Of a stretch of DNA of 10,872 nucleotides, positions 1 to 7,553 are shown in pieces. Source of the DNA: Betaproteobacteria bacterium (GTDB lineage: Bacteria > Pseudomonadota > Gammaproteobacteria > Burkholderiales > SG8-39). A program made the translations under genes and the position numbers. Under the pieces are notes generated by a model that saw only the letters and a list, made by a program, of their open reading frames with translations, did not search any database and had not been told where the DNA came from. How positions within the stretch are numbered: the first letter of the stretch is position 1; every line of letters starts with the position of its first letter. The DNA lies in contig QYQC01000223.1 of the NCBI GenBank assembly GCA_007280315.1, positions 1 through 10,872 of the forward strand, in the 5' to 3' direction.

Positions 1-392
1 CCAGGCCGCAGGCGCAGCGTCGCCTTGGTGATCGGCTTGAACAGCGCGTGATGATCGATCCACATCTGCAGGCGGCGACCCAACTGCGCCTCATTCAGCG
101 TGCAGGTGATCGCGATCAGCGGCGTACGGTCGAGCCACGCGCTGCCTACACCTGTGGAGAGATTGGTGGCACCGGGGCCGAGGGTGGCGATACATAGACC
201 GGGCACGCCAGTCATGCGGCCGGTGACATCCGCCGCAAACGCCGCGCTCCCTTCGTGTGCAGTCAGCACGAAACCGATGCCGCCGGCGCGCATCGCATCC
301 ATCAGCGGCAGCACGTTGCCGCTGGGTACGCCGAAACCGTGCCGGACGCCGGCCCGCTTCAGGACGCTTACGACAAGGTCGGCGTTATTCAT
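1..392 (-). CDS. Thiamine-diphosphate-dependent enzyme (acetolactate synthase-like), N-terminal part, cut by window edge
   Basis: Reading the minus strand from the ATG at 392 gives 130 uninterrupted codons that run off the left edge. The product is the N-terminal PYR domain of the acetolactate synthase/benzoylformate decarboxylase/sulfopyruvate decarboxylase superfamily. It opens with an 'ADLVVSVLKRAGV' helix, then GVPSGN (residues 21-26), then AHEGSAAFAAD (45-55). E47 sits where the conserved glutamate that activates the cofactor aminopyrimidine is expected. TLGPGATN (70-77) is the usual loop of this domain. Such enzymes decarboxylate 2-keto acids and may ligate the product to a second substrate. 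The FAD/central and TPP-binding (GDG...N) domains lie outside the window, so the reaction cannot be assigned. The start lies 35 bases after the methyltransferase stop, suggesting co-transcription. No good ribosome binding site is seen, only a G6 run about 17 bases upstream. Family call is firm; substrate unknown. Confidence 0.88.
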   Translation of the reverse strand, partial: MNNADLVVSVLKRAGVRHGFGVPSGNVLPLMDAMRAGGIGFVLTAHEGSAAFAADVTGRMTGVPGLCIATLGPGATNLSTGVGSAWLDRTPLIAITCTLNEAQLGRRLQMWIDHHALFKPITKATLRLRP

Positions 393-427
393 CCGGGATT
401 TTCGTGCCCCCCGCGCCCGGCGATCGG

Positions 428-1180
428 CTATGGCTTGACGAACTTCATCGCGAACGCATCGACGCGTATCGTGGCGCGCGACGAAGTGGCGTCGCGCGGA
501 TCGTCCGGATTGCGCAGGAAATCCGCGGCGGCGACGAACTTGAATCCGGCGGCCTCGAGTTCGCGCCGCACCAGCGCCTCGTCGATCCGGTGCAGCGTCT
601 TGCCAATGCTCGCATCGGCGCCGGCCTTGGCCGCGTGGTCGACAATGACGAATTGGCCACCCGGTTTGAGTGCGCCGAAAAGGCGCCGGTTCATCAGGGC
701 ACGGTCGATGCCCGCGGCGGGCGTATCGTGATACTCGTAGAGCATGGTCACCAGATCTAGATCGCTTACACCGGCAGGCACTGGATTGTCGAAATCGCTG
801 ATCTGTTTGATTACGTTGGCCATGACCGGCTTTGCAGCGCGCTCATCGAAACGCGTCTTGATGAAGCGCGCGATGGCGTCGGCCGAATTGTGCGCGTATA
901 CCCTACCTTGCGGCCCGACGCTGCGTGCAAGCAGCTCGGCGCTGTAGCCGGCGCCGGCACCGACTTCGAGCACTTTCATCCCGGGTTTGACGCCGGCAAA
1001 CGCAAGCAGCATTTCCGGCTTGCGCCGCTCGTCGGTCTTGCGGTCGGCTTCGCTGCGGTCCGGGCTGGCGACCACGGCGCGGTTCTCCTGCGTCACGTCC
1101 CAGGCGTGCGGCGCGATGCCGGCGCAGCCGGCGAACGTGGTGGCTGCGGCGATTGCGATCCACAGATATTTCGCGTTCAT
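428..1180 (-). CDS. Predicted exported/lipoprotein SAM-dependent methyltransferase (COG4798-like)
   Basis: 250 residues. The ATG at 1180 is chosen over a TTG five codons upstream because GGGAG lies 6 bases before it and because the protein then begins with a signal peptide (MNAKYLWIAIAAATTFAGC). FAGC at 16-19 looks like a lipobox, with C19 as the would-be lipidated residue. Class I methyltransferase motif I, VLEVGAGAGYSAELLA, is at 70-85. A DLVTMLYEYHD stretch (142-152) and LKPGGQFVIVDH (171-182) match motifs IV and V/VI. The C-terminal HRIDEALVRRELEAAGF and RNPDDPRD segments are typical of a group of predicted methyltransferases that often carry signal peptides. Substrate is unknown, and export is puzzling because SAM is cytoplasmic. 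It lies 38 bases downstream of the TAXI-like gene and 35 upstream of the TPP enzyme, probably in one transcript. Fold is confident; export is inferred from the N-terminus. Confidence 0.85.
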   Translation of the reverse strand: MNAKYLWIAIAAATTFAGCAGIAPHAWDVTQENRAVVASPDRSEADRKTDERRKPEMLLAFAGVKPGMKVLEVGAGAGYSAELLARSVGPQGRVYAHNSADAIARFIKTRFDERAAKPVMANVIKQISDFDNPVPAGVSDLDLVTMLYEYHDTPAAGIDRALMNRRLFGALKPGGQFVIVDHAAKAGADASIGKTLHRIDEALVRRELEAAGFKFVAAADFLRNPDDPRDATSSRATIRVDAFAMKFVKP

Positions 1181-1185
1181 GTTGT

Positions 1186-1192
1186 CTCCCTT
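1186..1192 (-). promoter_or_regulatory. Ribosome binding site of the methyltransferase
   Basis: On the minus strand AAGGGAG lies 6 bases before the ATG at 1180. It decides the start: the in-frame TTG at 1195 lies upstream of this site and would give an unnatural five-residue extension ahead of the signal peptide. Confidence 0.7.
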
Positions 1193-1218
1193 CAACTGTT
1201 TTGGTTGCGGTCAAGCTA

Positions 1219-2115
1219 TTACGTAAGGCCGATTTCGTGCAGATAGCGCAGCACGCCCGGATGAATCAGTTTCCTGCGCGGTGCGGCCGCAAGCGTATTC
1301 GCCGCAGTAGTTTCGCGCGCCTGAGGCAGACGTGCCGCCAGCGCGGCTTCGTTCTGGTGCAGCGCGCGCGCGACGCGATAGGCGATGTCGTCCGCCAGCG
1401 CCGGCCGCGCCAGAATGAAACTCCAGGAGCCGACCGAGTCGATCGCTTGATTCTGTCCCGGATAGCTGCCGGCGGGGACGCGCATGGGACGCAGAAAGCT
1501 GTGTTTGGCAAGAATTCGCCTGGTTTCATCGGCGCTGGGCGAAATGAAGCGCGCGCCGCCCGGCGCCGCAGCCACCGCGCCGAAACCCGGCCATCCCAGT
1601 CCGGCGCCCCATAGCGCCGCGGCGCGGCCGTCGGCCACCATGGCCGGGCCGTCGCCGGCGCGCTCCAGATAGATCGCCTGAAAATCGCCATCCTGGTCAA
1701 GGCCGATGCCCTCGAGCACATAGCGTGCGAGTATCACCAGCCCGGAGCCTTTCGCGCCGAACGCGACCGGCTTGCCACTGAGGTCACCGATGCAGCGCGC
1801 CGGACTGTCGGCGCGCACGACAAACATACCCGGCGTGGAATACATCGCGGCGACGATTCTCAGGTTGGCGGGCGGCCTGCCGATACCGGCGAGCGCCTCG
1901 TGCACCACCTCCCCCTGCACCAGACCGATGTCGAGTTCACCGGCTTCGAGCAGGGGTACGTTTTCGGTGCTGCCCTTGGTATTCTTCGGTTGCAGCGAGA
2001 TCGAACCATCCGCAGCGTTCACGATTTCCACGATGGCGTCGCCGAAGACGGGAAAACCTCCGCCGGGCGTGGCGGTGCCGAGGATCACCTTTGTCACTGC
2101 AGCCTCAGGTGCCAT
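1219..2115 (-). CDS. TAXI-family TRAP-type solute-binding protein without a signal peptide
   Basis: 298 residues of the TAXI (TRAP-associated extracytoplasmic immunogenic) periplasmic-binding fold. LGTATPGGGFPVFGDAI (12-28) corresponds to the family's opening GTGSPGGTYYPLG-like ligand loop. LLEAGELDIGLVQGEV (55-70), DLSGKPVAFGAKGSG (111-125) and the C-terminal HPGVLRYLHEIGL (285-297) are also family features. Members normally carry a signal peptide and deliver organic acids or amino acids to a fused DctQM permease. Here translation begins almost directly at the first beta strand. Codons upstream in this frame contain no earlier usable start and no hydrophobic stretch. The ATG at 2115 overlaps the end of the aspartate dehydrogenase gene by 11 bases and has no Shine-Dalgarno of its own, so translation is probably coupled. 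No TRAP permease gene is in the window. A GTG at codon 7 is an alternative start but also gives no leader. Family moderately sure; cytoplasmic location is inferred. Confidence 0.8.
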   Translation of the reverse strand: MAPEAAVTKVILGTATPGGGFPVFGDAIVEIVNAADGSISLQPKNTKGSTENVPLLEAGELDIGLVQGEVVHEALAGIGRPPANLRIVAAMYSTPGMFVVRADSPARCIGDLSGKPVAFGAKGSGLVILARYVLEGIGLDQDGDFQAIYLERAGDGPAMVADGRAAALWGAGLGWPGFGAVAAAPGGARFISPSADETRRILAKHSFLRPMRVPAGSYPGQNQAIDSVGSWSFILARPALADDIAYRVARALHQNEAALAARLPQARETTAANTLAAAPRRKLIHPGVLRYLHEIGLT

Positions 2116-2920
2116 AGCGCACCGGTGAATTGAACTGTTTGAACGCGGCCAGTGCGCTGTAGCAGGCGAGCATGGCGGTCTTGGGATTGTCGGGGAAGGG
2201 AACGCTCTCGAACTTGATGCTGATGGCCCCGGTCTTGCCGCGGATGTTGATGTAATGCGTGTTGTAGATCAGTGAAGGGTCGGCGACCACCTTCAGGCGC
2301 GTGCGATCAAAGCCGATGCCGGCCATGGCGAGCGCCGCGGCGATGTTCACGTTGGCCGGAAAATGCGGCACGCCATCGCGCGCCGTGCCTTCGAACAGCG
2401 TCACCGGCGCGGTGAGGTGATCGAGGTCAAGTTTCATTTTTTCGACATAGGGAATGCCTTTCCATGCCGCAGGCGGTTTGGTCACGGCGATCTCGACCGA
2501 ATCGGCGCCGGCAACGCAGACAGCCTTGAGCGCATCGAGACCGCCGATGCCGCCGGAGGGTACGTAGAGCAGCGCCTTGTGTTTCGCCGCGGCGACTTCC
2601 AGCTTCGCGCGCAGGGTATCGTCGCACAGCGCGCCGCCGGAAAGGACGATTACCGGGATGCCCTGTCTGAGCAGTGGCAGGGCAAACTCGCGCACCGCAT
2701 CGTGCGAGGCCGCTTCGATCACTACCTCCGGGCGCTCGGCAATCAGTGCATCGATGCTGGTGACAAACGGCACGCCGTACTGTTCGGCCAGCGGCCTGCC
2801 GCGCGAGGCGTCGCTGCGACCCTGGATCGCCACTACGCTGGCGTCGCCCATGTCGCCGCGCGCGATGTGTTCGAGAAACAGGCGGGCAATGATGCCGCCG
2901 CCGATGATGCCGATGCGCAT
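2105..2920 (-). CDS. nadX: L-aspartate dehydrogenase (NadX-like)
   Basis: 271 residues, the usual family length. The enzyme oxidatively deaminates L-aspartate with NAD(P)+ to iminoaspartate, which either feeds quinolinate/NAD synthesis or hydrolyses to oxaloacetate. An N-terminal Rossmann dinucleotide loop is seen at IGIIGGGIIARL (3-14). The family block PSGGIGGLDAL is at 121-131; as I recall, homologs more often have PSGAIGG. FPANVNIAAALAMAG (187-201) contains the Asn (190) expected to contact NAD, and NTHYINIRG (220-228) contains H222 at the expected catalytic histidine. The ATG at 2920 is chosen because AGGAG lies 9 bases upstream and the protein then starts at the first Rossmann strand; a longer reading from 2977 adds 19 residues of no family character. 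The gene is 63 bases downstream of the diguanylate cyclase and overlaps the TAXI gene by 11 bases. No nadA or nadC is nearby, so a catabolic role beside the TPP enzyme is at least as likely as NAD synthesis. Confidence 0.9.
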   Translation of the reverse strand: MRIGIIGGGIIARLFLEHIARGDMGDASVVAIQGRSDASRGRPLAEQYGVPFVTSIDALIAERPEVVIEAASHDAVREFALPLLRQGIPVIVLSGGALCDDTLRAKLEVAAAKHKALLYVPSGGIGGLDALKAVCVAGADSVEIAVTKPPAAWKGIPYVEKMKLDLDHLTAPVTLFEGTARDGVPHFPANVNIAAALAMAGIGFDRTRLKVVADPSLIYNTHYINIRGKTGAISIKFESVPFPDNPKTAMLACYSALAAFKQFNSPVRYGT

Positions 2921-2929
2921 GCAGGGGTG

Positions 2930-2934
2930 CTCCT
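2930..2934 (-). promoter_or_regulatory. Ribosome binding site of aspartate dehydrogenase
   Basis: AGGAG on the minus strand lies 9 bases before the ATG at 2920. It fixes this start in preference to the upstream in-frame codon at 2977. Confidence 0.7.
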
Positions 2935-2983
2935 GAATCAGACCCGCGATTATGGCCGCGCCGGCGACGCCGGGCAAGCAGGA

Positions 2984-3820
2984 TCAGGGCGCGCGCGGAA
3001 CGTCGCCAATGACCCGGTTCCGGCCCTCACGTTTCGCCCGGTATACCGCCTTGTCGGCACTGGCCAGCAGGCTTGCGACGTCACGACTTTCTTCGCCCAA
3101 CTCCGCGACGCCGATGCTGACCGTGACCTTCGTCGGTGCGCCGGCGTGGCTCCCGCCGGTGGGCAGCAATGCCGCAGCCTCCACTGCCAGGCGCAATCGC
3201 TCTGCCAGAATCATTGCCGTCGATGCCTTAGTGTTGGGCGCGATGATCACGATTTCCTCTCCGCCGTAACGCGCCGCGATATCCGAATCCCGACAGGCAT
3301 CCGCAATCATTTTTCCCAAGCCTGTGAGCACAAGATCGCCCGTCCCGTGACCAAAGGTGTCATTGATATTCTTGAAGTGATCGACGTCGATCATCAGCAG
3401 TGACAGCGGCAGGTTGTATCTGTTTGCCCGTGCGACCTCCTCGTCCAGCCTGCGCTCCAGATAGCGGCGATTGTGAATCGCCATCAGCGGGTCGGTGATG
3501 TTTTCCAGTTCAAGCACGGCCACGCGTCGCACATCGAGCGCGGTGCGCAGCGAAAGCGCGGTGACCGCGAACACAAAGCAGGCGCCAAAAAAGAAAATCA
3601 CCGGAACCACCAGGCTTGCCAGGCTGGATTGCGAATTCCAGTACAGAATCGCATAGGCGACGTATCCGGCAATGAACAGGAAAATCAGCGCGCCGAGGCC
3701 ATACCAGTAATAACGGATGCGCCCGGATGAGAGTTGCGCGATCAGTCTGCGCAACGTCAAAAGCGCGGCAAGCAGAAGGCCGCATCCCATGATCACCAGT
3801 GCGTTTGCGATGAATTGCAT
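2984..3820 (-). CDS. Membrane-anchored GGDEF diguanylate cyclase
   Basis: 278 residues from the ATG at 3820, which has ACAGGA four bases upstream; a longer reading to 3907 would add 29 non-family residues and overlap the previous gene. The enzyme condenses two GTP to cyclic di-GMP. Three hydrophobic helices are seen at about 4-23, 36-61 and 67-93. A short linker leads to the catalytic domain: TDPLMAIHNRRYLERRL (109-125), MIDVDHFKNINDTFGHGTGD (143-162) and the active-site loop YGGEEI (185-190), a GGEEF variant with Ile for Phe. R177-D180 (RDSD), five residues before GGEE, is an intact RxxD inhibitory site, so product feedback is expected. The usual 'TDPLTGL' is here 'TDPLMAI'. No extracytoplasmic sensor domain of any size exists, so the signal is either sensed within the membrane helices or by a partner. 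It lies 43 bases after the MDR gene and 63 before aspartate dehydrogenase. Catalytic activity looks intact. Confidence 0.92.
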   Translation of the reverse strand: MQFIANALVIMGCGLLLAALLTLRRLIAQLSSGRIRYYWYGLGALIFLFIAGYVAYAILYWNSQSSLASLVVPVIFFFGACFVFAVTALSLRTALDVRRVAVLELENITDPLMAIHNRRYLERRLDEEVARANRYNLPLSLLMIDVDHFKNINDTFGHGTGDLVLTGLGKMIADACRDSDIAARYGGEEIVIIAPNTKASTAMILAERLRLAVEAAALLPTGGSHAGAPTKVTVSIGVAELGEESRDVASLLASADKAVYRAKREGRNRVIGDVPRAP

Positions 3821-3863
3821 GATGTCCTGTGACGCCGAAACGGATCGGTGCAACGCTATTGAA

Positions 3864-4844
3864 TCACGATCCCTGCATCCGTACCACGATCTTTCCCAGG
3901 TGCGCATTCGATTCCATATGCGCCTTGGCCGCCGGAAGTTCGCCGAAGCGATACACTGTGTCGATCAACGGCCGGATGCGGCCATCGGCGATCGCCGGGA
4001 GGATGTCGGCAACGAAGCCGCGTGCGGATGTGGCGCGCTGCTCGGGGCTGCGCAGCTTGTTGGAGACGCCGAACAGCACCAGGCGCTTGGCGTGCAGCGC
4101 TTCGATGTCCATTTCCGCCTTGAGCACGCCGTCGAGGTAGCCGACGGTGGCGAGCCGTCCCTGGAACGCGAGCGCGCGCACACACTCGGCAAACACCGAG
4201 CCGCCGACGTTGTTGACCACGAGGTTCACCCCATTGCCGCCGGTGGCCTGCATCACTGGGTCGCAAAAGTCGCCGGCGCGCGTGCGTATGCCCAGATCCA
4301 ATCCGAGCGCTTTCAGCCGCGCCAGCTTGTCGTCCGAACCCGAGGTTCCGATCACCTTGGCGCCCAGCGCTTTCGCCGTCTGCAGCGCGGCGACGCCGAC
4401 GCCTGAGGAAATGCCGGTCACCAGCAGCCATTCGCCCGCGACGAGCTTTCCCTGGGCGATCAACATATCGTGCACCACCATGAAGGTGAGCGGGATGGCG
4501 GCCGCCTCTTCCCACGACAGGCGCTCGGGCACTGCGATGGCTTCGCGCGCATCCATCAGCGCATATTCGGCGAACGCCCCGGGGCAGCGTCCCATCACGC
4601 GCATGCCCGGCGCGAATCCGCTGACTCCGGCGCCGAATTTGACGACTTCACCCGCGCCTTCGCCGCCGGCAGGTTTTGCCGCACCGGGCTTGGTCAGCCC
4701 GTGGCCGGCGATGAACTCGCCCCGGTTGAGCCCGGCGGCACGCACATGCACCAGCAACTGCCCCGGTGCGGGCTCGGGCAGCGGCACTTCGCGCTCCTCG
4801 AGCAGGGTCTGCCCGGCGCTTGATTGAATCCAGTAAGACTGCAT
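3864..4844 (-). CDS. MDR-superfamily NAD(P)H:quinone oxidoreductase, zinc-independent
   Basis: 326 residues, normal for the quinone-oxidoreductase branch of the medium-chain dehydrogenase/reductase superfamily. The GroES-like N-terminal half contains RAAGLNRGEF (35-44), PAGGEGAGEVV (58-68) and GAFAEYAL (89-96). The Rossmann half starts near 137 with VTGISSGVGVAALQTAKALG (142-161), the AxGGVG-type NADPH loop of this branch. The cysteine ligands of the structural zinc and the Cys/His pair of catalytic zinc are absent, so it is expected to reduce quinones or enones rather than alcohols. Start at 4844 is set by AGGAGG ten bases upstream; the longer reading to 4877 overlaps the pepN stop and adds 11 residues. 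It follows pepN by 29 bases on the same strand, so read-through from pepN is likely. The specific substrate cannot be told. Confidence 0.88.
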   Translation of the reverse strand: MQSYWIQSSAGQTLLEEREVPLPEPAPGQLLVHVRAAGLNRGEFIAGHGLTKPGAAKPAGGEGAGEVVKFGAGVSGFAPGMRVMGRCPGAFAEYALMDAREAIAVPERLSWEEAAAIPLTFMVVHDMLIAQGKLVAGEWLLVTGISSGVGVAALQTAKALGAKVIGTSGSDDKLARLKALGLDLGIRTRAGDFCDPVMQATGGNGVNLVVNNVGGSVFAECVRALAFQGRLATVGYLDGVLKAEMDIEALHAKRLVLFGVSNKLRSPEQRATSARGFVADILPAIADGRIRPLIDTVYRFGELPAAKAHMESNAHLGKIVVRMQGS

Positions 4845-4854
4845 AGTTGCAATG

Positions 4855-4860
4855 CCTCCT
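4855..4860 (-). promoter_or_regulatory. Ribosome binding site of the MDR oxidoreductase
   Basis: Consensus AGGAGG on the minus strand lies 10 bases before the ATG at 4844, inside the 29-base gap after pepN. It supports 4844 as start. Confidence 0.7.
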
Positions 4861-4873
4861 GTTACCGCGGCGG

Positions 4874-7534
4874 TCAAACCAGTGCTTTAGTCACGATTTC
4901 GGCCACGTCCTTCGATAGTCCGTGCGCGTCGCGGATGCGCCCGAGTTCGGCGCTGGCGTGCTGTCGCCGGCCGGCGTCGAACTTGCGCCAGCGATCGAAG
5001 GCGCGCGCCATGCGCGCCGCGACCTGCGGATTGAAGGCGTCGATCGCGATCACCTGATCGGCGAGGAAGGCGTAGCCGCTGCCGTCGGCGGCATGAAAGC
5101 GCACATGGTTGCTGCAGAAGCTGCGGATCAGCGCGTACACCTTGTTCGGGTTGCGGATGTCGAACGCCGGGTGGGTCAGTAGCTTCCTCACTTCGGGCAG
5201 CGTGCCGGGCAGGCGCGAACCCGCCTGTACCGCCAGCCATTTGTCCACCACCAGCGGCTCGTTGTTCCATTTGGCATAGAACGCCGCCAGCGCCTGCCCG
5301 CGTTCTGCGCAATCGCAGTTGGCGAGCGCCACCAGCGCGCCCATGGCATCGGTCATATTGTCGGCGCGCTCGAACTGCGCCAAGGCTAGATCGCGTGACG
5401 CTTGGTCATCGAGCTCCATCAGATAGCCGAGGCAGAGATTGCGCAGGGCGCGCTTGCCCGCCGCTTGCGCGTCCGGGCTGTACGGTCCGGGGACAGCCTG
5501 CGCCCGGTAGGCGGCAAGCAGTTCACTCTTCAGCGCCAGCGCCAGAGCGAGTCGCAGTTCGTCGCGCACCGCGTGGATGGCGTCCGGGTCGACCTCGTCC
5601 AATTGCTCGGCGATGTAGACTTCCGAGGGCAGGGCCAGCGCCTCGGCGCCGAAGGCGGGATCGCGCGGCGCATCGGCGAGCACGCGCGAGACGGCCGCGA
5701 TAAACGTCTGCGGCGTCGTCAATTCGCCGGATGCCTTCGCGCCCCGCGCCTCGATGCCGTGCAGGATCAAGCCTAGCGCCAGCCGCTGGCCGGCTTCCCA
5801 GCGGTTGAAGGGATTCGCATCGTGCGCCATCAGATGCGCAAGATCGGCTTCGCTGTAGTCGTAGTTCACTTTCACCGGCGCGGAAAAATTGCGCAGCAGC
5901 GACGGCACCGGCGGCGCCGGCACATCCACAAACACAAAGGACTGAGACGCTTGGGTCAGCGACAGCACGCGAGTGATTTCCCCGGCCTGCCGCTCGCTGG
6001 TGGTCTCGCCCTCGAGTTTCACCGGCAGGTCGTTTCCGTCCAGTGCCACCAGCCCCAGCGCGAACGGTATGTGAAACGGCAGTTTTGTCTCCTGCCCCGG
6101 GGTCGCCGGACAGGATTGCGACAGCGTCAGTGTGTAGCGCCTGGCCGCCGCATCGTACGCTCCCTCGACGGCAACTACCGGCGTTCCTGCCTGCTCGTAC
6201 CAGCGGCGGAACTGCGTCAGGTCGACGCCGCCCGCATCCTGCATCGCCTGCACGAAGTCGTCGGTGGTCACCGCCTGGCCGTCGTGGCGCTCGAAATAGA
6301 GGTCCATGCCCTTGCGGAACAAGTCCGGCCCGAGCAGCGTGTGCTGCATGCGCACTACTTCCGCGCCTTTCTCGTAAACCGTCATGGTGTAGAAATTGCG
6401 GATCTCCATATAGGCGGCCGGGCGCACCGGGTGCGCCATCGGGCCGGCGTCCTCGGGAAACTGCGCCGCGCGTAGGCCGCGCACTTCGCTGATGCGCTGT
6501 ACCGCGCGCGAGTACATGTCGGCGCCGTACTCCTGGTCGCGGAATACGGTCAGGCCTTCCTTCAGCGACAACTGGAACCAGTCGCGGCAGGTGACGCGGT
6601 CGCCGGTCCAGTTGTGAAAATACTCGTGCGCGACGACGCGGTCGATATTCTGGTAGTCGATGTCGGTGGCGGTGTCGGGCCGGGCGAGCACGTACTTTGT
6701 GTTGAATATATTGAGGCCCTTGTTTTCCATCGCGCCGGAGTTGAAATCGCTCACGGCGACGATCATGTAGCCGTCAAGGTCCAACTCAAGGCCGAATACG
6801 TCCTCGTCCCATTTCATCGCGCTTTTCAGGCAGCGCATGGCAAAGTCGCACTGGTCGAGCTTGCCCGGTTCGACATAAACGGCAAGTCTGGCTGTGCGCC
6901 CGGAGCGCGTGACGAAGCTGTCCTCAAGTTTCTCCAGCTTCGCCGCCACCATCGCAAACAGATAGGACGGCTTGGGAAACGGATCCTCCCACCTCGCCCA
7001 ATGCCGTCCAAGCGCTTCTTCGCCGGCGCCGACCTGGTTGCCGTTCGATAGCAGCTCCGGATAACGTTCGCGCTCGGCGTGGATGGTGACGGTGTAGCGT
7101 GCCATCACATCGGGCCGGTCGAGAAACCAGGTGATGCAGCGAAAGCCTTCGGCTTCACACTGTGTGAAAAACCCGTTGGTCGATGCGTAAAGCCCCTCGA
7201 GCCGGGTGTTCTTCTGCGGGCAGATGCGCGACACCGTTTCCAGCGTGAACTTGTCGGGCACGTCGGCGATGCTGAGGCTCTCCTCGCCGAGCGTGTACCC
7301 CCCCGGAGCCAGCGTGCGGCCGTCCAGGACCGCTGTCACCAGCTCGATATGCTCGCCGTTCAGCACCAGGGGCGGGCGCGCATCGGCAGCCTTCGGGTTT
7401 CGTTCGAACGCCAGCGTTGCGCGCACCACAGCGTGGTCATCGCGGATATCGACATCGAGGTCGATGGTCGGGATAAGGAACGGCGGCGGGGTGTAGTCCT
7501 TGAGGTAGATGGTCTTGGGTGCGGGTTCGCGCAT
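4874..7534 (-). CDS. pepN: Aminopeptidase N (M1 family metallopeptidase)
   Basis: 886 residues, close to the 870 of E. coli PepN. It is a cytoplasmic zinc aminopeptidase that removes N-terminal residues from peptides in the last steps of protein turnover. The exopeptidase motif GAMEN is at 267-271. The zinc site HEYFH (303-307) is followed 18 residues later by the third ligand E326 in KEGLT, exactly HExxH-x18-E. MTVYEKGAEV (384-393) carries the transition-state tyrosine Y387. The N-terminal beta domain starts with KTIYLKDYTPPPF, a typical proteobacterial PepN opening. The C-terminal part contains the Ig-like and helical repeat (DUF3458) domains, ending DGLSKD-type helix near the stop. ATG 7534 is preferred: the longer reading from TTG 7555 adds MLPTQLP with no family match. 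Neither start has a Shine-Dalgarno, which is unusual. It heads the minus-strand array and is divergent from nfeD. Confidence 0.97.
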   Translation of the reverse strand: MREPAPKTIYLKDYTPPPFLIPTIDLDVDIRDDHAVVRATLAFERNPKAADARPPLVLNGEHIELVTAVLDGRTLAPGGYTLGEESLSIADVPDKFTLETVSRICPQKNTRLEGLYASTNGFFTQCEAEGFRCITWFLDRPDVMARYTVTIHAERERYPELLSNGNQVGAGEEALGRHWARWEDPFPKPSYLFAMVAAKLEKLEDSFVTRSGRTARLAVYVEPGKLDQCDFAMRCLKSAMKWDEDVFGLELDLDGYMIVAVSDFNSGAMENKGLNIFNTKYVLARPDTATDIDYQNIDRVVAHEYFHNWTGDRVTCRDWFQLSLKEGLTVFRDQEYGADMYSRAVQRISEVRGLRAAQFPEDAGPMAHPVRPAAYMEIRNFYTMTVYEKGAEVVRMQHTLLGPDLFRKGMDLYFERHDGQAVTTDDFVQAMQDAGGVDLTQFRRWYEQAGTPVVAVEGAYDAAARRYTLTLSQSCPATPGQETKLPFHIPFALGLVALDGNDLPVKLEGETTSERQAGEITRVLSLTQASQSFVFVDVPAPPVPSLLRNFSAPVKVNYDYSEADLAHLMAHDANPFNRWEAGQRLALGLILHGIEARGAKASGELTTPQTFIAAVSRVLADAPRDPAFGAEALALPSEVYIAEQLDEVDPDAIHAVRDELRLALALALKSELLAAYRAQAVPGPYSPDAQAAGKRALRNLCLGYLMELDDQASRDLALAQFERADNMTDAMGALVALANCDCAERGQALAAFYAKWNNEPLVVDKWLAVQAGSRLPGTLPEVRKLLTHPAFDIRNPNKVYALIRSFCSNHVRFHAADGSGYAFLADQVIAIDAFNPQVAARMARAFDRWRKFDAGRRQHASAELGRIRDAHGLSKDVAEIVTKALV

Positions 7535-7553
7535 GGGTAGTTGGGTAGGTAGC

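Noticed and set aside
2959..2978. GC-rich palindrome (CCGGCGACGCCGG) between the diguanylate cyclase and aspartate dehydrogenase genes
   Set aside because: The usable stem is only about four base pairs around a small loop, with no T-run, and it is typical of background GC-rich sequence.
2363..3403. 346-codon open frame on the plus strand
   Set aside because: It lies wholly antisense to aspartate dehydrogenase and the GGDEF gene, which have clear family motifs. Its translation is low-complexity and Arg/Ala/Asp-rich, as expected from antisense frames in GC-rich DNA.
5822..6475. 217-codon open frame on the plus strand inside pepN
   Set aside because: Antisense to the catalytic and Ig-like parts of PepN; composition typical of a shadow frame.
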